From: Serinus canaria
Lineage: Eukaryota > Chordata > Aves > Passeriformes > Fringillidae
Assembly: GCF_022539315.1 (NCBI RefSeq)
Contig: NC_066337.1
Location: 2,995,234-3,059,233, forward strand
Reading direction: 5' to 3'
DNA: 64,000 nt
Within the stretch, counting starts at the first letter, position 1. Every line of letters starts with the position of its first letter. Below, one piece after another: positions 34,901-46,326 of this stretch. The notes below the pieces were generated by a model, which saw nothing but the letters and a program-made list of their open reading frames with translations, ran no database searches and was not told the DNA's origin. The position numbers and the translations under genes were made by a program.

Positions 34901-37440
34901 TTCACAAAGGGTGCACCAAGGAGCAAAGCAGCCATCACTCTGCTCACCATCCCCTGGGATCCTCCTGCCTCTGCCTTGGCACACTCATTTTTCCACCTGT
35001 CAGAAACCAACACACACCAGCCTTCAAATGTCTCACTGATGGGGCTGGAGCAGAGCAGAGCCAAGTGGGGTCTTTAGAATTGGGAATTCAAATTCAGAAT
35101 TGGGAGGAAAACCCTGCCATTCCCAAGGCTTGAATGGCAGGGAGAGGTCATGGTGCATGTCTCCTGCTCTTCCCCCTCAATGAACTCCCTGAATGCAGCA
35201 TGTCCCAGAATCCAACACACCAACCATGCACAGCTTCAGGGTCACAGCTCCTTTCCAAGGGCTCCTCTGACAGGGTTCACCAGGCTGGCTTTGCTCGGCC
35301 ACTTTAGAGAGAGAGGGAAAACCTTGGGAGCAGAATTGGGACTGGAAGTGCCTTCACTGACTCCCAGGGGAGGCTCATCTGGGCTCACATTTTGAGCTTC
35401 TGTGGAGGGATTTTTCTTCCACTCCCTAAAACGAGCCTTGTCATGTATTCCCTCACATGGCCAGTGAGCCTGACAGACACACAGACATTCTTGATGCTTT
35501 TCAAGGTCAGCTTCACCCCTGGGAGGTTTCCATCACTTGGAGACCTGATCCATCCTGAGTCCTGTGTGGAGAACCCTGACCCAAGGTGGGGAGCAAGCAC
35601 CCCAGTGCCTCTCCTCAACATTACCAACCTCCTTGCTCTCATGCCTTAAATCCCACCAAAATATTAAAATAAGGCTGTTCTTTCTCCTCCATCTGAGAGT
35701 ATTTTCAGTTAATAAGGAGAAGGAACCAATTTATTCCTCAGTCACGCACTGAACTCTGGTGTTAGCTAGTTTAGAGTAAGCCAACACCCAAAAAAGTCTG
35801 CACAGACTTCACTGGAGCTGAAGCAGATCTCTGTTGGGTCCATTTAAAATGCTCTAAGCATTTTCATCATATCCTTACTTTTAAGTAGAGTTACAGTCAG
35901 AAAAATTACTCTGCATACATGACCCCAGAGGTTTCATATTTCTTCTCCTGCGGTGACAGTTCCCAACCAGATCTGCTTAATTTACAAGTTGGGAGGTAGG
36001 GTTGCTTTCTCCCCCTCCTTAAAACTGCCATCCCTGCAAATTCCTCTGGAATGGAAATAATTGCCTCCCCTCACCAGCTCTGCCACTGGAGTGCAGGATA
36101 TACAGCCCTGGGCATGGCTCCCGAGGGGATGGGACAGGGAATCCCACCCCAGTCCCCATCCTGGCTCTTGCTGACCATAAGCAACCCAAAAACTCGGAGA
36201 ACATGAAGATCCCCAGCACTAAGATGCTGAAGATGGAGATCTTTGGAGCTGCAGAAAACCTCCATGCCTGGCTGTGAGGTCTCCTTTTAATTATAGAAAC
36301 TGATTTTTTTGCAATTACCGTTTAATATAATGCAATCTCTCATTAAAGCAAAGGGTTCAACCGCTCTGATCTTTTCCCATTTAATAAAGACAGCAGGAGA
36401 AGGCTCTGGGAATTGGCACCACCCACCAGACTGGCATCCCCAGCTCGGGAGCGCCAGCACAGTCGGGTCAGCCAGGAGAGCTGTTCCTGGCCAATTCCCA
36501 GCTCCCTGCAGAGTCAAAACAAGCAGAGCTGCTCCCCATGCTCCAAGCAGGGAGATCAGAGGTGTTCTGAGGAGGAGAGGGCAGGGAGCACCCAGCCTGG
36601 GAGCTCCATGAGGCTCTGAGCTCCTTCTCTTTGCTCTTCCCGTAAGTTTTTTGGGCTTGCACATCTCCCATGGATGGAGGAGCCACAAGTCCATCAGCCC
36701 ATCTGGGATTTTTCCTGCCCTTCCTGACAGCCTGCTGCTGTCTTCAGAGTTCAGCAACATCCTCAGTATGACACTGAAGCTCCCCAGGAGTGCCTCCCAG
36801 GCCATTAAATGTTTTGATCCTGCAAAACCCCATTAATGCCCTTCTAAAATTCAAGCCTAGACAGGCATTCCCATGGGTCCAGCCAGGGCACGTGCCACAC
36901 CCAGCATCCAAAGGAAAAGTCCTGTTGCCTTCTTCAGAAGCCATTTGGTACAATTATTCCCTTCTTCACCCCAAACCCTCCTTTAGCATGCAAGAAAATG
37001 AAGCAGCCTTGGTGTCCACAGAAAGAAGAGGGTTTCAGAAAGCACTTCTAGCAAGACAATAAAAATTCTAATTAAATTTTTACATGTTTAAATACATTTG
37101 TCATGTATTTTCATTAATAGCACTCTGTGCTGTCTTTAATTTGATAATCTCCTCACCCTGTGCAAATAACCTCCCCCAAATCCTGAGGCACATCTAGCAC
37201 ACCATCAGCACAGAAGCTGAAAAGCATTCCTGAGGGTACACAGGACAGGGTGGGCAGAGATCCATGGTCCTCTGCTGGGATCAACAGGAATGGGAATGGG
37301 AAACACAACAGAGAGAGCAATCTGGAAATGGGTACCCATAGCCATGTTACACCAACTCCATGGCAAGTGGAGATGTGAGCATGCTTTTCCTGCTAGGAGC
37401 AGTACACAGCAGGGGAAGAAGCAAGAGGACAACAGGAATC
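32000..37440. other. Upstream flank, noncoding
   Basis: Unique DNA with the candidate block at 33660-34110 and an AT-rich segment at 37060-37150. No CR1 copy or tandem repeat was noticed between about 31.6 and 37.4 kb, a relatively repeat-poor stretch. No gene recognised. Confidence 0.5.
33660..34110. promoter_or_regulatory. AT-rich candidate regulatory block upstream of the promoter
   Basis: Unique DNA with ttttatagaggtttttattt, gaggccgctacaagccctat, ttagaaattagcaagg, aggctaataaatcattcccc and aatgcaattaaataaataaa. CpG words survive within it, which is unusual for unconstrained AT-rich DNA. Function is inferred. Confidence 0.33.
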
Positions 37441-37449
37441 AGAGACAGG

Positions 37450-37607
37450 GCTCAGAAAACATCCTGGTTCTAAGAGCATTGGCATGTTAAAGACCAGCCA
37501 CTCAATTTTCCAAAGCCTTGAAGATCTTCTGAGCTTCAGCTCTTCTCCCTAATGTGGAAGATAAAAGTGGCAAACAAGAGATGACCCCAAATATGCCTCA
37601 GTCACAG
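37450..37607 (+). repeat. Left copy of a direct repeat flanking a CR1
   Basis: The series 'ctcagaaaacatcct', 'gcattggca', 'caaagcctt', 'ctgagcttcagct', 'tccctaatgtgga' and 'ccccaaatatgcctca' recurs in the same order at 37878-38025, offset by about 425 bases. The CR1 at 37618 lies between the copies. Confidence 0.8.
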
Positions 37608-37617
37608 AACCAGAGGA

Positions 37618-37868
37618 TCATCACAGAATGGTTTGGGTTGGTAGGGACCTCAAAGCTCATCTTGTTCCAACCCTTGCCATGGGGAGGGACACCTTTCACT
37701 ACCCCAGGTTATCCAAGCCCTGTCCAACCTGGCCTTGGACACTTCCAGGGATGGAGCAGCCACAGGGAAACCTGTAACAGGGCCTCACTGCCTTCACAAG
37801 GAAGAATTCCTTCCCAATATCCCATCTATCCCTGCCCTTTTTCATGTTGAAGCCCTCACCCTTGTCCC
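37618..37868 (-). mobile_element. CR1 LINE 3' fragment, reversed
   Basis: A well-preserved reversed tail: 'tcacagaatggtttgggttg', 'cttgccatggggagggacac', 'cctggccttggacacttcca', then 'gaattccttcccaatatccc' further into the element. It lies exactly between two copies of a 150-160 bp direct repeat (37450-37607 and 37878-38025). Confidence 0.87.
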
Positions 37869-37877
37869 ATCAGCAGT

Positions 37878-38025
37878 TCTCAGAAAACATCCTATTTTCA
37901 AGACCATTGGCACACTAAAGCCCCTCAACTTCTCAAAGCCTTAAGGATTTGCTGAGCTTCAGCTCCTTTCCCTAATGTGGACGATAAATGTTGGAAATGA
38001 GAAATTACCCCAAATATGCCTCAAT
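37878..38025 (+). repeat. Right copy of the direct repeat flanking a CR1
   Basis: It matches 37450-37607 with scattered substitutions and small gaps (roughly 80% by eye). An old tandem duplication with a CR1 in or near one unit is the simplest account. Confidence 0.8.
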
Positions 38026-38139
38026 TGATTCTGACTTCTATGATTCCATCTTTAGAGGGGGCAAGAAGCCAGCAGACTGATTCCAGCTGCTTGTTGATTC
38101 CTGCCTGGAGCAGCCTGGTGTTTAGTAGCTGGGCAGAGC

Positions 38140-38345
38140 TCTTCTGCAGTTATGTATTTATTTTATGAATATTATTATTATTATTTTTAACTGTGGAATC
38201 ATTTTATTAATATTAATAAACCCACAGAAAGTGCTAATTTCCTCCATCATTCTCCTAATTACCTCTATTGAATTGTGAGGATCATCTGCATGAATAATGA
38301 TTCCCCGCGCATTTGCTTCACTGTTCAGCAAAGGAATTGGCAAGA
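38140..38345. promoter_or_regulatory. AT-rich candidate regulatory block
   Basis: It includes ttattaatattaataaac, cctaattacctctattgaat and gcatgaataatgattccccg, with a preserved CpG word (ccccgcgcat). A short ATT microsatellite is at 38166-38190. It sits just beyond the CR1-flanking duplication. Confidence 0.3.
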
Positions 38346-38726
38346 GCTGGATCCTGCACCCGCAGATGGCAGGGAAGGAGCTTTGGAACCACCACCAGAT
38401 GCCTCCTCCAGTAACTCATGACATCTCCCCAGCTTCAAAATCCTGGCTGGGCCACTGGAGTCATTCTGCATGAACACAAGGGGTGGGACAGGTCTGCTAA
38501 AGGGGGGTGATGCTCCCCAGGGCTCAAGGGCTCTCTCTGCTCCTCAGGAGCTCCAACACCTTCCCAAGTCCTTTCAAACAAAGATCACAGGACAGCCCAC
38601 ATATGTTTGTCTGACCCTCCTGGCCACTCCAGAGCCAACGGCAGTTTTGCCACGATTCTGGATGAGGCAGAACCTCAGCCTGGGTTTTGGTGCCAAGAGC
38701 AAGGAGCCGGCACAGCATGACTGAGG

Positions 38727-38966
38727 AATAGCTGTGACTGCCCCTGGATCCCTGGAAATATCCAAGGCCAGTTTGGGCAGGCTTGGAGCAGTCTGGTCCA
38801 GTGGAGGGTGTCCCTGCCCATGGTGGGGGGTGGTTTTTACTGAAACACTGAATCACAGAAAGAACTAGGTTGGAAAAGACCTTTCAGATCATCAGGTCCA
38901 ACCTATGACCCAACACAACCTTATCTACTTTAAGGTCCTTTCCAACCCAAACATCCAGGAATTCCA
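38727..38966 (+). mobile_element. CR1 LINE 3' fragment, interrupted by another CR1
   Basis: The left part (to about 38843) reads 'agctgtgactgcccctggat' through 'gtgtccctgcccatggtggg'. The right part (about 38927-38966) resumes with 'tttaaggtcctttccaaccc'. The 80 bases between are a reversed CR1 tail, so this older element was split by, or recombined with, a second copy. Confidence 0.8.
38846..38924 (-). mobile_element. Short CR1 tail nested inside an oppositely oriented CR1
   Basis: 'gaatcacagaaagaactagg', 'ttggaaaagacctttcagat' and 'catcaggtccaacctatgac' are a reversed CR1 3' tail of a different subfamily type from its host. It interrupts the plus-strand element just before the host's own tail. 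Confidence 0.75.
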
Positions 38967-39944
38967 TTGTATCTCCCTTAGTCACACACAGGGACTGGAA
39001 CCAGAAGGTCCTAGATCATGTGGAGGGGGTGATGGCAGTGACAGCTCTTCCCAGAGCAGGGTTTTCATGACAGTCTTCCCAGGAAAGACTGGGAACAGAA
39101 AAGCCTTCCATTTATTTCTTTTCTTATTGCTGATGCCAAGATGCTTTTCCTTTCCAAGTCATCTATAAGCTCCTGAAACCACAGCATGGGAATGTTTCCC
39201 AGCTCCAGAAACACCCCAAGTGCTGGTGTTCTGCATGAAACCAAGGAAGCTGCATCAGTGTCACCTCCACAGCTCCTCCACAGAGTCCCTGCTGTGCTGG
39301 CTTTGCAAGACGACCTGCAAGAAAAGGGACACCAGCACATCTCTGTGGCTTGTGACTCCAGCCCAGCCTGGCAGTGACAGCTGCACAACCCCCTCGGGCT
39401 TGCTGGGGGACTATAAGTCTTTAAAATATGTATGATGCTCTTGGATGGGCTCCATTCCCTGCAGCTGCCCCACGCCAGCAGGCCTGCGGGATGCGCAGGG
39501 ACGCTGCACATGGCACTGTGACACTGCATCTGTGACACTGCATCCCCACGATGGACCCTGGGCAGGGCCTGGCATCCTCTGCCACCATGGCTGCCTGCTG
39601 CAGGACATCTGGCTAGGGAGAAAATTCCGAGCACGAAGGAGAGCTCCATAGCCATCACTGCTTTTTTTCATGGAAACGCAGCTCTGACCAGCAGCTTGCT
39701 CAGGCTGAGGGAAAAGCTGGATTGTTCTGAGTCCCCCAGCCTGTTTCACTCCCTGTGAGCACACTCAGTTTCTGTGACACCCTTCAGCCACTTCCCCACA
39801 CTGCAAGGTGGGCACAGGCTGCCTTTCTGCCTCCACAAAGTTCCCTTTGGAAAAGGAATAGGACACACATCCGTGTTTTCCTGGTGGGGAGAGGGAGGGT
39901 TAGGTTAGGGGGGCTCTCATTTCACAAGAGAGGCTGCCTGGATC

Positions 39945-40165
39945 GTATTTGTATTCATTTTCATGAAATCCCCATAAAAGTCACTAATAGAACACAATCT
40001 GCTAATTAAATTTCACGCAGGAAGGCATTTTCACCTTAGATTAGCAATGTCCTTGCACGTTTTTTGCTACTAATGTACTAATAACATCTTATTTATCTTA
40101 TAAATGAATTCCGTTAGACTTATCATTAAACTTGAGATATTAACGTGCTCAAATGAACTCAGCGT
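39945..40165. promoter_or_regulatory. AT-rich candidate regulatory block
   Basis: Unique sequence rich in homeodomain-type cores (ctgctaattaaatttcacgc, ttagattagcaatg, tactaatgtactaataac, gacttatcattaaac). It ends next to the 16-G run. No coding potential. Confidence 0.3.
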
Positions 40166-40168
40166 GGT

Positions 40169-40184
40169 GGGGGGGGGGGGGGGG
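40169..40184 (+). repeat. Homopolymer of 16 G
   Basis: An uninterrupted G run lies next to an AT-rich block ending in 'aacgtgctcaaatgaactc'. Such runs can form a G-quadruplex and are also prone to length errors in sequencing and assembly. Confidence 0.9.
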
Positions 40185-41059
40185 TGATAATTCCAAAGGG
40201 ATGGAGAACACAAATCCATTTTCTGTCTATTTTGCAGCTGGGAAAGAAGGGCAGCAGGCTGGCAGCTCTGGGGAGCAATGTCCTGACTTTAATTGCTGCA
40301 GAAGTGTGAGGGAGGGCAGGGAGCTCTCCACAGATCCTGCTGCCAGGGATGTTCTATCCAAGCACAGGACACACCCAGAGCTTCTGCCTCCCCAAGTTCT
40401 CTTGGTGGGAAGGTCCATACTGAGTGGTTTCACAGCACAGGAGAGGACTGAGGTGCATCTCAACCCACCAGACCACACCTACAGACCTCCATTCCAGGGC
40501 TCAGGGCTTCCACTTCCCAAGGAATCTTGCCACAGATGTCCCATCTGGGTGTGCAGACAGGCACTTGCTTCCCATCCCAGGGCTTGGCTTAAAAATATTT
40601 GTGGAAAGCAGGAAGGAGGTGGGGGAGAGGCGTTCTTGATCATGAATCTTGGCAGGATACAGCTGCTTCCCCACGACTGGCTGGAAGATGGATAATGGGG
40701 AGTAGGCCAAGCTGCAGTGTTTAAATCCAGATCTGCTTCCTGAGAATCCTCCCCTTCCAGAACTGGATTTTCTGAGTACACATCCTCCAAGCTCCCTTGC
40801 ACCCAGGAACACATCCCTGTCCTGCTGAACCCCACGTAGGGTGCAGTGCCAACCACCAACACCTCAGCTGTGCCTCAAGGAAGGGGGTACGTTATTTTTA
40901 ATCCAGCTTTTCATTCTGCCAAGGCTTTTCATCCCAAATCGAGGTTTGGTATTTATGCAGATGGGGTCACATCCCGCCCCGGCTGAGCCAAACAAGAGCA
41001 GTGATGGATTCCTCCCCTTCGTACACGGCTCTACAGTGTTTAATAACCAACTTCGCTGA

Positions 41060-41370
41060 AGAAAACAACATCCAACCTGCGATATTCTGACAGCAGCATT
41101 TTCTCCCCTTTCCGAAGATCCGCGATTTTCCCACTTGTAATTGGATGAGGCAACATTGACATCCAGTGGCCGATGAGATTAATCGCAGCGAAGCCGGAGT
41201 GAACTCCCGGGGGATGGAGCGAGCGCTCGGCAGGGGCTGGCGGCGCTGCCGGAGCTGCAACAGGCAGAGAACAGCGGCATCCCACTGCTGCACGGCCCTG
41301 CCAGGGCACCGCCACACCAACCAGCGGGAGAGCCATTCCAGACGGGTATTCCCAAATCTTCCTCCGCGCT
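41060..41370. promoter_or_regulatory. Small CpG-rich patch with flanking enhancer-like motifs
   Basis: From about 41115 to 41340 the CpG count rises sharply (cgcgattttccc, cagcgaagccgg, gagcgagcgctcgg, ctggcggcgctgccgg). Flanking words cttgtaattggatga and gagattaatcgc resemble homeobox sites. It lies about 17 kb upstream of the IgLON promoter on the minus strand. It could be an orphan promoter, the first exon of an alternative transcript, or a CpG-rich enhancer. I recognise no peptide in it. Confidence 0.35.
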
Positions 41371-41514
41371 GGGGGGGACTGTGGGTCCAGCAGCACAAAC
41401 CAGTATCTCTGCTCCAGCTGGAGCTGTGTGAATTGGTGGCTCCCTAATTCTGTGTCCCGTCTTGTGAGAAGCACAAACACTGTGGGGTGCAACCCAGAGC
41501 TGCCTTCCTTTACT

Positions 41515-41596
41515 TCACAGAATCATTTTTGCCAGAATCATTCATGTTGGAAAAGCCCTCTAAGACAGCCAAGTCCAAGCATTAACACTGGATTTT
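41515..41596 (-). mobile_element. Short CR1 tail remnant, reversed
   Basis: 'tcacagaatcatttttgcca', 'catgttggaaaagccctcta' and 'gccaagtccaagcattaac' match a reversed CR1 3' end of the 'ttggaaaagacctctaagat' type. About 80 bases remain. Confidence 0.6.
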
Positions 41597-41903
41597 CCCC
41601 AGTGGCTCACCAGCCCCCGCTATGACATTCCATGGAGGTGGGAACACATCTTGAGACACGCAGATCCATCCTGCCAGTGGGCAGCCTCTCCCCAGGCATT
41701 TACACCTTTCCTACTCCCACATGGAGCCAAAACCTCCCAGCTGAGCATCAGGCCATGCCCAGGAGCCTCTCTACTGCCTCAGGTTCCACCTGGATTTACT
41801 TCTCTACCTGCCCACAGCACAGAGCTCTGCCCATCACACACCCACCAGCTCCTGCTGAGTTTTACCTCTACAGCACCGTGGCACAGGGCTGAGACAGAGG
41901 CCT

Positions 41904-42165
41904 GGAATGGTTTGGGCTGGAAAGGACTTAAAATCACCCAGTCCAATGTCCTGGCATGGCAGGGACACCTTCCACTGTCCCAGGGTGCTCCAAGCCCCCC
42001 CAGTCTGGTCTTGGACATTTCCAGGGATCCAAGGGCAGCCACAGCTTCTCTGGGCATCCTGTGCCAGGGCCTCACCGCCCTCCTTGTAAAGATTTTCTTC
42101 CCAATCTAGACCTGACCTCTGTCACCTCAAAGCAATTCCCCCTTGCCCTGTCACCCCATGCCCTT
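41904..42165 (-). mobile_element. CR1 LINE 3' fragment, reversed
   Basis: 'ggaatggtttgggctggaaa', 'catggcagggacaccttcca', 'cttctctgggcatcctgtgc' and 'gggcctcaccgccctccttg' follow reversed CR1 order for about 260 bases. It is non-coding. Confidence 0.85.
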
Positions 42166-42499
42166 GTGAATTTTATGGATATCCATTACTAAGGATCATT
42201 TAATGACTTCTCATTCCCAAAATGCATTCCAGATGCAAGCTACAGCTGGACACCTGTGAGGTTTGGGGGAATTCCTGTATTCCTCATTTACAGACAGAGG
42301 CCCCAGGAAGGGAGGAAGACTGTGATGGATGGGGCAAGGCTGTAAATCCCTGGCCAAAGCCTGAATTCAGGCCATTTTGCCAAGCACAGAACAATTTGCA
42401 TGCCTGTAGGGGCTGTAAGGTGCTGCTCCCTCCCCAGACAGCTGTAAAAAACAGAAAGACTCCCCCTCCTCAAATCTGCTTTAAAGGTTCTCCAGTTTC

Positions 42500-42960
42500 T
42501 GTGGGGCTTTAATTTTATTTTTTTTAAAAATACTAAGGCAGATTACATGCTACACAATTAAATATTGATTGGGAATTCTCCCCAAGTAGGTTTCCCCCTC
42601 CATCTCTCTGCCTCCACGGGGAGATGTCAAGTTCTGTTTCCTAAGCTGTCCCCATCCAGTGATTACGTTCATTAGGACACCAGTGTTGTGGTTAAAAGTA
42701 CTTTTTTTGCTGCTGTACGTTTAATTAGACAACTCTTTCCCAGAAATTATTTATAGCCAAGCTTGGGAGCTATAGTTAGTCCGAATGTAAATAAGATTCA
42801 AAAGGGAAATCCCAGGGCACCCCTGTGGCTGGTGAGCCGCTCGCTTCAATCCATTAGCACTGGTCCCAGCGCCCCTGCTTAGCACAGCCTTCCAGGGCTT
42901 TATGGCTGCAAGTTGTGCTATTTAACAAAATAATAAAGCAAACCAGCCCAGGCACAGGTT
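42500..42960. promoter_or_regulatory. AT-rich candidate regulatory block
   Basis: Unique DNA with cacaattaaatattgattgg, cgtttaattagacaac, gaaattatttatagcc and gtgctatttaacaaaataat. There is no repeat or open frame. Confidence 0.3.
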
Positions 42961-43332
42961 TCCAATCCAGCTTCTGATGGACAAAGAAAATTTTCCCTCC
43001 TGTCAGCGCAGGGAGGTGGGAAACTCCCCAGCCTCAGAAGGAACAGGATGTGGAGGGCGGCAAAAAGCCTTTGCCCTCAGTGGGGAAAAGCTCAAATTAA
43101 TTAAAGCAATGTAGAAGTTTGTAAACCCCTGAGAACACCTGAGCAAGGTTCTGGGTTTGTTTGGAAAGACTGGGTTTGGAAATGTGCTGAGGAAGGAAGG
43201 ACCCAGACTGAGCCCAGTGTCTAAACACCCTTTGCAGCACATCTGACACAACACAGCACGGCAATTCCTGCAGGAAAAGCAAGGACTCTGCTCTGATCCT
43301 CACCAAAATGACCCCAGAATTCTGGTTTAAAG

Positions 43333-43432
43333 TCACAGATAATTAAGGTTGGAAAAGATATCCAAGATCATCAAGTCTGACCTTAAGCAGGAAGGGATAT
43401 TTCAAGGTCATCTAGTCCATGTCCCAGCCAGA
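43333..43432 (-). mobile_element. Short CR1 tail remnant, reversed
   Basis: 'taaggttggaaaagatatcc', 'aagatcatcaagtctgacct' and 'aaggtcatctagtccatgtc' look like two partial CR1 tails in tandem, both reversed, lying just before a longer copy at 43534. Confidence 0.6.
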
Positions 43433-43533
43433 CCAGCTCACAGACACACCCAGCATCTCCAGCTGGGATGTTCCTCCCAGTCCCAGTCATCCTCCTGAGC
43501 CCCTTTGGAAGCAACATGGTCAGAAAACCAAAT

Positions 43534-43700
43534 ATCACAGAATTCTTCAAAAGTTTGGGTGGAAGTGACCTTAAAGCTCATCCCATCCCTTGCCACAGGC
43601 AGGGACACCTTCCACCTTCCCAAGTTACTCCAGGCCCCATTCAACCTTGCCTGGAACACTTCCAGGGATGGGGCAGCCACAGTTTCCCTGCACAATGGCT
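43534..43700 (-). mobile_element. CR1 LINE 3' fragment, reversed
   Basis: 'tcacagaattcttcaaaagt', 'accttaaagctcatcccatc', 'acaggcagggacaccttcca' and 'cacttccagggatggggcag' are reversed CR1 tail sections. Confidence 0.8.
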
Positions 43701-44344
43701 CTGCTTTCAACCCAAATTTAGTACTGAGCTGGACAGGCACAGCCATCCCACCATCCCTCAAGAGCTTGGCTGGGAATACTTGCCAACCTTCACGTTCACC
43801 ATGCATTAACAGGGCAACCCAGCCGGGATCCTCTGCCTCCTGCCTCGCAAACACACACATCACTTGATGGCTGATTCACAGGGTTAATCTCGCGTTTTCA
43901 CACCTTTGTCTCTCCTCCTGGCATTTGAGGGAGAGGAAAACCAGCACTCAAGTGGTGTTATGTAGCACAAGAGCACTCAGCTGCTCAGAAATCGCTGCTC
44001 CAGGCAGGGAGCAGCAGCGAGGCCACGCACAAAAATAAATGCAGGAGAAATGGTAAATCTCTAAAAACCCCAAACAAGCAGCACCAGACTGGAGATCTCT
44101 GCACCAGGCATGGCATCCGCTGGTTGCATCCCCACACCATGCCTGGCTCTGCTGGGACCAGGAGGAGATGCAAAATTAAATGCAAAATCTCAGCTGTCAC
44201 TTCTGATTTTGGCTGCCACCACACCGAGCTCCCTGGTGCTGCAAAGCCGCCTGCACGAGGTGTCCCAGGCCTGGTGGTGACAGTGCCAGCAAGTGCCACC
44301 AGCACTGCCAAGCCCAGGCAGAAGCCATCACCATTCTGGAGAGT

Positions 44345-44575
44345 AACACCTTGGGGAGGTCTATTATTTTAAACATATAATTGATTCTAATTCATCACTT
44401 ATCGCACAGTGACAGATTTTTATATAGTTTATTATCTCAGTCGCAGCACGAGGGCCCAGAGAGGCTGGCTCCTATTGTTCCTGATTCCTGCTGCTGCCTC
44501 ATCTCTAGTTGCTCCCGTTATCTGTCTGATTAAGTTAGGGATTCTGGTATCTCGGGGTCCCCAGGTAACTGTCAG
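44345..44575. promoter_or_regulatory. Candidate conserved noncoding block
   Basis: It includes tataattgattctaattcat, ttatcgcacagtgacag, atagtttattatctcagtcg and cccgttatctgtctgattaa. GATA-type and MEIS-type (ctgtc) words are mixed with homeodomain cores in unique sequence. Confidence 0.32.
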
Positions 44576-44999
44576 CACTCATCTCCACCCCTGGCAGGAT
44601 CTCAGCAGCCTTTGTGCCCCTCTCCTCCTTCAGCCATGCTCAGTGGATGGTTTGGGGGCTGCAGAGGTGGCTGTCACCCCCCTGCTCCCAACATCCAAAG
44701 ATCCAGGTGCCACAGGATCAAGGCCTTTGGACCACACGGAAAGGAACCTGCACCCTGATGTCTCCATCCCACCCCTCACTCCTGGCACCTCTGCTGGGAA
44801 ATCCAAAAGAGGCAAAAAGCCCCAAAAGGGCCCACACCCAGCTGGTTCAGCACAGGGGTGCACAAACACCTCTCTGCTTCCCAGCCCTTCCCAAACCAAT
44901 TCAGCCCCGATCCACAGGGCTGGCCACTGCTACAGACTGACAGTCACACTCTTTTCCTCCTCCTCCCCCCCAGTTCTTCCCCTCTGCCACAGATAGGGG

Positions 45000-45680
45000 A
45001 TCAGAGCTAAAATGGGTCGATTTGCAGAATTTCCATTTCACAAGGTGCTTTCAACTCCTCCACGCTTTGTTTTCGCTCGGATTTGTAATGAAAAAACCCA
45101 AAAGCGGCCGCGCACTTTCTTCCGATGAGCTCAGCAACTCCAAAACTGCCAGAAACCAGAATTTTCCTTTGACGCTTTAAGGAGCCACTTTGCAATTTCA
45201 CCATTTCATTTCAGCATTTTAGATTATTTTGAATTATTTCTACAACATTTCCCGATGCTAAATGCAACGCTGAGCATCACACAGCACAGCTATGAGGGTG
45301 TCATTATGTGACATAACATAATGATTGAAACATTTGATCCTATTTTAAAATCATTAAGGGCTGCTGCTTTTCCATTCTGATTGAAACATCTTGGGGTTGT
45401 GTTTTTTTTTTTTCCTGGATCAAAGCGTGTCTTGTTCAAAATGTAAGGAAACAGTTTGACATTGTTCAAAAATGGCGTCAAAACCATTTTTTACAACACA
45501 AACAGCAGAGACTTTCATCTCCGTGTCAAACTACTTCATTACAACAACAAACACGAGGCACTTTTATCTAAAACTGGGATGTTTTTGCTGACTTTAAGTA
45601 GCAGCTGCCCTTAATTATTTTAAAAAGAAAAGGAAACACTGCAAGAATTAATCTGCTTTGGTGAGGGTGATGTCTCCTAG
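45000..45680. promoter_or_regulatory. AT-rich unique block, candidate regulatory
   Basis: Low-GC unique DNA with a small NotI-like CpG patch (gcggccgcgc at 45104-45113), gatgaaatgtt-like words, gtgacataacataatgattg and repeated ttgaaacat. There is no CR1 and no credible open frame. Regulatory meaning is a guess. Confidence 0.25.
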
Positions 45681-46179
45681 AAATGTATGAATAATAAAAT
45701 AAACCCTCCTAACACAGTCACATTCAAGAAAAACTTTAAAACAATGGAATTCTGCAGGATTTTTTCTGCTGAGGAGAGCAGTGTGTGGGGGGTCTGTGCA
45801 TCCGTGGAGATGCTGGAAGCAGTATCTGTGCTCTGTGAGCCTTTTATCAGCCGTCACCCAGTGATGTAACACCAGGTGTGGCTTAAAAACCAACAGCCCT
45901 GACCTCACAGCCATTCCTTCCCAGCAAACACACCCAGGAAGCTCAGGAAGGAATTTTGGCTGAGAGTAGAAAGGAAAGCTCAGTTCTGGCTTGAGGGATG
46001 TCCCAGCAATGCCATCCCTGATGTCCCCTCACTGCAAAGGATGCTCTGTACAGCCAGCAATGAGTAGTATCACTTAGACAGACCTTGACAGGCCCTAATT
46101 TGATAAGAAATACAGTCAAAATTCCTTCCTGCATCTGGAGGGGGTATCCAAGGAAGTTGAAGAGGGTTTCTATTAACTG

Positions 46180-46326
46180 TAGCACCAGGACAAGGGGAAT
46201 AGCTGAAACTGACAGAGAGCAGGTTTATCTTGGGATATTGGGAAGGAATTCTTCCCTGTGAGGGTGGTGAGGTCCTGGCACAGGGTGCCCAGAGAAGCTG
46301 TGGCTGCCCCATCCTCTTCAAGGTCA
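46180..46326 (+). mobile_element. CR1 LINE fragment lacking its tail
   Basis: 'caccaggacaaggggaatag', 'gggatattgggaaggaattc', 'gagggtggtgaggtcctggc' and 'cagagaagctgtggctgccc' are sense CR1. The element stops near 46326, before the usual 3' tail, so it is truncated at both ends. Confidence 0.8.

Noticed and set aside
41040..41492. 143- and 150-codon minus-strand frames over the small CpG patch
   Set aside because: The length is explained by local GC content. I see no recognisable motif, so it is reported only as a regulatory candidate.
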